This document shows, one piece after another, positions 59,843 to 64,000 of a stretch of DNA of 64,000 nt. The notes beneath the pieces are model-generated. The model saw only the letters and a program-made list of their open reading frames with translations, was not told where the DNA came from and did no database searches. The DNA is taken from positions 3,129 through 67,128 of the forward strand of contig CAZTTG010000029.1 in NCBI GenBank assembly GCA_964615935.1, read 5' to 3'. Each line of letters starts with the position of its first letter. Position 1 is the first letter of the stretch. The translations under genes were made by a program, and so were the position numbers. Source of the stretch: CAZTTG01 sp964615935 (GTDB lineage Bacteria; Planctomycetota; UBA1135; GCA-002686595).

Positions 59843-62467
59843 TCAGGGACACACCTCGAACTGCAGGGCCGAGGTGAGGCCCGTGCCGTAGCCCGAGGGC
59901 TCGGCCGGGTCGCGGAACCAGTACTGGGCGTAGACCTTCCGGCCCAGGACGAGCTGCGGATCAGCGCCCGACTGGATGAGGGCGTTGAAGTCGTAGCTGA
60001 AGGAGCCGGAGCAGTCGTCCGGGGGCGCGTTGCCGCCCGAGGACTGCACCGCGGTCCGCTTCACCGGGGGCTGCACGCACAGCCAGCCGCCCTGGAAGGT
60101 CTTGTTGTTGGAGTCGTAGCCGTAGAACAGGACGCCGTTCTTGTTGCTGACCACCCGGGTGGCCACGACCTCGAAGGGGGCCGGGCTGCTCAGGCTGGGC
60201 TCGCCGAGGTAGGCGATGCTCGGCGTGCAGGACTGGGAGCTCTGCTTGGCCGTGCAGTAAGGCACCGGCGCGGGGCAGCCCGCGGGGACCGGCTCGAGCG
60301 AGTACACTCCGAAGTCGTCGATGTTCCAGCCGCCGTAGCTCGTGGCCATGTTGGTCTCGAGGAGGAACTCGATCTGGATCGCGGGCTGACCGGCGGCGAT
60401 CTCGGTCATGTCGTGGCGGGCCAGCTCCCAGGCGGTGTCGATGTGCTCGCCGAACAGGGGGTTGGTCCAGATCGTGCTGTTGCCCATCTTCACCTTGGTG
60501 CGGTCGTAGATCCCGTCCTCGACGGTGTTCCAGCGCCGGTACTCCAGGAGCACCCTGGAGGCGTAGGTGCAGTTGATGGGCGGCGACAGGAGCCAGTTGT
60601 TGACCAGGGTGTCGTAGTAGCCGTTCCAGCCCCCGCCTCCCAGGTCGTTTCCCCAGCACTGCGACCCGGACCAGGCCGCCCCGGGATCGCCGGCCTTGCC
60701 CTGCGGCGCGCCCTTCTGCCAGTCATCCTGCTTGAGCGTCATCCCGTGCACCCAGCCGTTGGAGCCGGCGGTCTCGAAGTCGTCGAAGAAGATGGGGGTG
60801 CGGGCGGAGGCCAGGAACTCGAAGGGCTCCTCGGTGGCGTCGGCCCGCTCGGGTAGGAACTCGAGGGCGCCCTGGTCGTCCTGCGCCATGAGGTAGTAGC
60901 GGATCCAGACCGGCGTTCCCATGGCGGGGATCTGGCCCGACCAGGTGCTGCCGGCCCCGCTCAGGGGAGAGCTGAACCAGTTCTTGCCCTGATCGACCGA
61001 GTAGTAGACCCGCGCCGCCGTGACCTGGGAGCCGGTGAGGCTCGTGACCTGGCAGCTCACGTCGTAGGGGCCGGGATCGGTCTGGGTGTCGGCGAGCTGC
61101 GTGTGCTGGATCTCCAGGTCCATGAGCTCCGCCAGGCTGGCGGCGGCGGCCGCGGTCCCGCGGGTGATCATCAGCGCCAGGTCGAAGTCGTTGGTGGCCT
61201 GCGGGTAGGAGTCGTTGGCCGTGTGGATCCAGGGGCAGTGTTGCCCGACGTCCTCGAAGGGCCAGGCCGTGGGGTAGCCCTGCCCGAAGTAGGAGGCGTG
61301 GTCCGAGGTGCCGGCGAGCATGGACCCCTTCCTCGACGCCCAGTTCGAGACGTACTGCTTCGCCATCCGGTCGCAGTAGTTGGTCAGGTCGAGCGAGGTG
61401 CTGCTCATGAGCCAGTCGCAGTCGAGGGCGTCGCCGGGCGCGCGGTAGGCGATCATGTCCAGGTTGATCATGCCCACGATGTCCTGGCCGGCGCTCGCTG
61501 ACGACTGGGCGTTGGCCTTCGAACCGTGGAGGCCGTACTCCTCGCCCGAGAACCAGATGAAGCGCAGGCTGCGCTCGTAGGGGCCGCCGGCGGAGAGCAC
61601 CCGCGCGAGCTCCATGACGCCGGCGCTGCCCGAGGCGTTGTCGTCGGCGCCCGGGGCCGGCAGGCTGGCACCCCCGCCGTTGCGCGAGTCGTAGTGGGCT
61701 CCCAGGACCACCCACTGGTTGGGGTAGCGCGTGCCGGCGATCTCGACCAGCACGTTCTCGCCGTGGCTGGAGGAGTAGTGCTGGGTGGTCGGGCTGAGGC
61801 CGTAGCCCTGGAGCTGGCCGATGAGCTGGTCACGGGCCGCGTCGATGTAGGACGACACCGTCGAGTTGCGGCTGTAGTTAGCTGCCAGGGAGGCGTTGGT
61901 GGCCTCGATGTTGGCCTTGCTCACCTGATCGACCAGGGCCTGGACGCGCGGGTCGCTGGGGTGCGAGCCCGCGTCCACCCCCTCGAGGGTGGGCGCGCCC
62001 GGCGGGAGCGGCCGGGGAGGCCGGACGGCCCGCCGCTCGATGGCCACGGGCCCCATGAATCCGGCGTGGGCGCCGCAGGCCCCGGGGGGCGCCGCCGCCA
62101 CCACCTGCCCTCCCCTGCGGTACAGGCTGCGGACCGCGGCCGGCGCCAGGGTCTCGAGCATCCGGGCTTCGTACAGGTAGAGCTCCTCGCCCTCCCGCAG
62201 CTCGGGAAGCTCGACCACCCCGAGCCCCATCCCGCGCAGGGTCCGGATCAGGCCGCGATCGGCGGCCCCCACCAGGAAGCCGCCCGCGTCGCACCACAGG
62301 TTCATGTCGCGGGTCAGCTTGTCGCGCAGGTGCGAGTCGCCGGCGTGCTCGACGACCACCTCGACGTCGCGGGCCGGAGAGGTCTCGCCGCGGGGGGGCG
62401 GCGGGGCCGCGGCGATCGGGAAGGCGGGAGAGCTCGCGAGGGCACAGAGCAGGGTGGCGGCGATCAT
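59843..62467 (-). CDS. Secreted M28-family zinc peptidase with shared C-terminal domain
   Basis: 874 residues. The signal peptide is 'MIAATLLCALASSPAFPIAA'. A propeptide-like region reaches ~170. The M28 domain (~170-450) has all five zinc ligands: His258 in 'GAHYDS', Asp275 in 'GADDNASGSAG', Glu309-Glu310 in 'FSGEEYGLHG' (catalytic and metal), Asp337 in 'NLDMIAY' and His415 in 'WIHTANDSYP'. Residues ~565-730 look like a carbohydrate-binding or MAM-like beta-sandwich ('FFDDFETAGSNGW', 'LLSPPINCTY'). Residues 735-874 are the same C-terminal domain as at 519-929 and 17158-17562, ending 'VCP'. It is likely an extracellular aminopeptidase, with the last domain possibly for surface attachment or sorting. 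Confidence 0.88.
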   Translation of the reverse strand: MIAATLLCALASSPAFPIAAAPPPPRGETSPARDVEVVVEHAGDSHLRDKLTRDMNLWCDAGGFLVGAADRGLIRTLRGMGLGVVELPELREGEELYLYEARMLETLAPAAVRSLYRRGGQVVAAAPPGACGAHAGFMGPVAIERRAVRPPRPLPPGAPTLEGVDAGSHPSDPRVQALVDQVSKANIEATNASLAANYSRNSTVSSYIDAARDQLIGQLQGYGLSPTTQHYSSSHGENVLVEIAGTRYPNQWVVLGAHYDSRNGGGASLPAPGADDNASGSAGVMELARVLSAGGPYERSLRFIWFSGEEYGLHGSKANAQSSASAGQDIVGMINLDMIAYRAPGDALDCDWLMSSTSLDLTNYCDRMAKQYVSNWASRKGSMLAGTSDHASYFGQGYPTAWPFEDVGQHCPWIHTANDSYPQATNDFDLALMITRGTAAAAASLAELMDLEIQHTQLADTQTDPGPYDVSCQVTSLTGSQVTAARVYYSVDQGKNWFSSPLSGAGSTWSGQIPAMGTPVWIRYYLMAQDDQGALEFLPERADATEEPFEFLASARTPIFFDDFETAGSNGWVHGMTLKQDDWQKGAPQGKAGDPGAAWSGSQCWGNDLGGGGWNGYYDTLVNNWLLSPPINCTYASRVLLEYRRWNTVEDGIYDRTKVKMGNSTIWTNPLFGEHIDTAWELARHDMTEIAAGQPAIQIEFLLETNMATSYGGWNIDDFGVYSLEPVPAGCPAPVPYCTAKQSSQSCTPSIAYLGEPSLSSPAPFEVVATRVVSNKNGVLFYGYDSNNKTFQGGWLCVQPPVKRTAVQSSGGNAPPDDCSGSFSYDFNALIQSGADPQLVLGRKVYAQYWFRDPAEPSGYGTGLTSALQFEVCP

Positions 62468-62639
62468 GGTGGGGCTTCCGCTCGGGGTGACGGGAGGGGG
62501 GAGGAACGATCCTCCATAGAATACGACCGCGGCCGGGAATGGGGACCGATCCGGCGCGGAACCCCGCTGGAGGCCCCGGCCGGGCTGCGATCGGGCCGCC
62601 GCCGCGCGCCCCGCGCCGCGGGCGGCCGGCCGGAGGCTA

Positions 62640-63377
62640 CTACCCCCGCAGCGCCGCCACCTCGTCGCGCACCTCCCGCAGGAGCTCCAGATGGGCCGGC
62701 GACCACGACGGGGCGGGGCGCCCGTCCCGCTCGTCGCCGAGCCCCGCCGTGCGGGAGCGCCGCACGCGCTCCATGATCCGGTCCCGGATCCCGGGCGCGT
62801 CGGAGACCCCCTCGATCAGCCCCTGGTTGGTGACCCCCGCGCCGGGCTGCCCCGAGCCCGCGTGGGAGCCGGCGGTCTCCACCAGCACGCTGGCGATCCC
62901 GAAGGCCCGCTGGAGCGGCCCCTGGCTGACCTTGACGTTCTGCACGTTCTCGAAGGTGATGGAGACCTCGTTGATGGCCCAGATGCCCCGGCGGATGCGC
63001 AGGCTGCGCTCGCTGAGGACGTACCAGGTGGTGTCGTAGCGCAGGTGGATCGCGACGTAGGCCAGGACGTCGGGGACGACGATCACCACCAGAAAGACCG
63101 GCGCCAGGATCAGGGCCAGGAAGGTCTCCTGGACGCACAGGGCGATCCATCCGACCACCAGCGCGCCGTCGATCAGAACCAGCACCAGCCAGAAGTAGAA
63201 CTTGAGCCAGCTCAGGAAGCCCCGGGCGGGGTGGAACTGCTCGACCGCCTCGCCCGCGCCGGCCGGCAGGCTGGGCCCGGTGGCCGGCACGCGGAAGAGG
63301 TCCACCAGCACCCTCCAGACACCCCGGTAGACCCACTCGGCCGCGCGATCGACCCGGGTGCCGATGGGGCCGCTCAC
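62640..63377 (-). CDS. Bacterial PH-domain (bPH2) membrane protein
   Basis: 245 residues from the GTG ending at 63377, which overlaps the stop of the next PH gene (GTGA). Two adjacent transmembrane helices lie at residues ~60-115 ('FWLVLVLIDGALVVGWIA', 'LALILAPVFLVVIVVPDV'). A PH-like domain follows ('YVLSERSLRIRRGIWAINEV', 'ITFENVQNVKVSQGPLQ', 'GIASVLVETAG'), as in YdbT/DUF304 proteins. The C-terminus is a short helix. The family function is unclear; members are membrane-associated and usually paired. Confidence 0.8.
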   Translation of the reverse strand: MSGPIGTRVDRAAEWVYRGVWRVLVDLFRVPATGPSLPAGAGEAVEQFHPARGFLSWLKFYFWLVLVLIDGALVVGWIALCVQETFLALILAPVFLVVIVVPDVLAYVAIHLRYDTTWYVLSERSLRIRRGIWAINEVSITFENVQNVKVSQGPLQRAFGIASVLVETAGSHAGSGQPGAGVTNQGLIEGVSDAPGIRDRIMERVRRSRTAGLGDERDGRPAPSWSPAHLELLREVRDEVAALRG

Positions 63378-63880
63378 GCCGAGCCGCCCTTCGAGGTCCG
63401 CAGGGCCCTCAGCTCGTCGCGGATCTCGCGCAGGAGCGCGAGGGCCTCGTCGGCGGGCTTCCCCGGGGCGGGCTCCGCTTCTCCCCACGCGCCGCGCATC
63501 TTCGAGTAGAGCCAGTCGCGCAGCTTCTCGGGCTCGAGCACGCCCTCGATGGTCATCTCCGCCCCGGCCGTGCCCGAGGCGGTCTGGACGGAGACCGCCG
63601 CCAGCCCCAGCCAGCGGTGGACGATGTTGCGGCGCACGTGGATGTCCTGGATCCGCCGGTAGGTCAGCAGGATCTCCCGCCGGAAGAGCACCCCCCAGGC
63701 CATCGACACCCCCTCCTCGTCGATCTTGTAGCGCAGGGTGGCGTACTTGATCAGCAGGGGCACGATCACGAAGGGGAAGCCCACCACCGTGAGCGCCGCG
63801 ACGATGAAGTAGTACGTCAGGAGCAGCCGATCGGGCCGCACGATGGCGGTGGCGTCGAAGGGCGCGGCTTGGTCATTCAT
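63374..63880 (-). CDS. Bacterial PH-domain (bPH2, YdbS-like) membrane protein
   Basis: 168 residues from the ATG ending at 63880, with GGGAGG upstream. One or two hydrophobic helices at ~18-45 precede a bPH2 domain ('RYKIDEEGVSMAWGVLFRRE', 'LTYRRIQDIHVRRNIVHRWL', 'AAVSVQTASG'). The last ~30 residues form a charged helix ('EALALLREIRDELRALR') resembling the end of its partner. It is coupled to the following PH gene by a GTGA overlap, and the two probably form one complex. Sequence beyond 63880 is upstream leader. Confidence 0.82.
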   Translation of the reverse strand: MNDQAAPFDATAIVRPDRLLLTYYFIVAALTVVGFPFVIVPLLIKYATLRYKIDEEGVSMAWGVLFRREILLTYRRIQDIHVRRNIVHRWLGLAAVSVQTASGTAGAEMTIEGVLEPEKLRDWLYSKMRGAWGEAEPAPGKPADEALALLREIRDELRALRTSKGGSA

Positions 63881-64000
63881 CCTCGATTCCTCCCTCCCCA
63901 CGAGCCCGCTCGACCGGTTACCGAGCTCCGGCCCCACGGCCGGGGCCTCAGACGCTATGGAGGCCCAGCCCCTCCGGGCTGGAAACGTGGATCGCTTGGC

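Noticed and set aside
1..64000. tRNA genes, rRNA genes, CRISPR arrays, prophage and insertion sequences
   Set aside because: No cloverleaf-like stretch, evenly spaced direct repeats, integrase or transposase frame was seen in any gap; gaps are mostly under 250 bp.

Overview
The window is about 64 kb of very GC-rich, gene-dense bacterial chromosome with no tRNA, rRNA, CRISPR array, prophage or transposase gene. The gene content points to a planctomycete-like bacterium. Reasons are four sulfatase-fold proteins, two sodium:solute symporters, an ECF sigma factor of the planctomycete type, a UbiD-family decarboxylase, and three secreted proteins sharing a C-terminal domain that I recall mainly from deep-branching Planctomycetota. 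The assignment is an inference; no marker gene here settles it.

Layout. 0-5.7 kb: end of a beta-helix surface protein, a sulfatase-like protein, a PutP-type symporter and a sugar isomerase-like TIM barrel. 5.8-12.3 kb: an AddB/AddA-type helicase-nuclease pair followed closely by a TehB-like methyltransferase. 12.3-16.3 kb: a vSGLT-type symporter, ClpS and a UbiD-family decarboxylase. 16.4-22.4 kb: a secreted GDSL/SGNH protein, a GT2 plus GT-C glycosyltransferase pair, a second sulfatase-like protein and a NUDIX protein. 22.5-27.7 kb: a DUF885-like protein lacking its metal site, then folC with a translationally overlapping unknown gene, a methyltransferase and a DUF2752 protein. 27.7-31 kb: rsgA, a foldback element, a TrmH-type rRNA methyltransferase and rarA. 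31-34 kb: a GspE-N-like protein divergent from a secretion ATPase with altered catalytic motifs, and an acidic secreted protein. 34-45.8 kb: recD2, rpsU, an RluA pseudouridine synthase, a third sulfatase-like protein with a 14-base poly-G tract, an MscS channel, an ABC-type membrane protein and a hydrolase-thioesterase-sulfatase operon. 45.8-48 kb: an ABC ATPase, a radical-SAM-like protein without cluster cysteines and a small membrane protein. 48.2-59.1 kb: an 11-gene complex I operon, nuoABCD-HIJKLMN, with no nuoEFG. 59.1-64 kb: an ECF sigma factor, a secreted M28 peptidase and two PH-domain membrane proteins.

Genes switch strand often. All twelve convergent junctions are separated by 24 bp or less (one overlaps) and none shows an intrinsic terminator. 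Within operons ATGA or GTGA overlaps are common (addB-addA, GT2-GT-C, trmH-rarA, hydrolase-thioesterase-sulfatase, nuoH-nuoI, the PH pair). The most unusual items are a group of apparently catalytically altered members of familiar families (three sulfatase-fold proteins with Thr at the nucleophile site, the radical-SAM-like protein, the secretion ATPase, the DUF885 protein), the foldback element that provides the leader of the TrmH-type gene, and the complex I operon without an NADH-input module.
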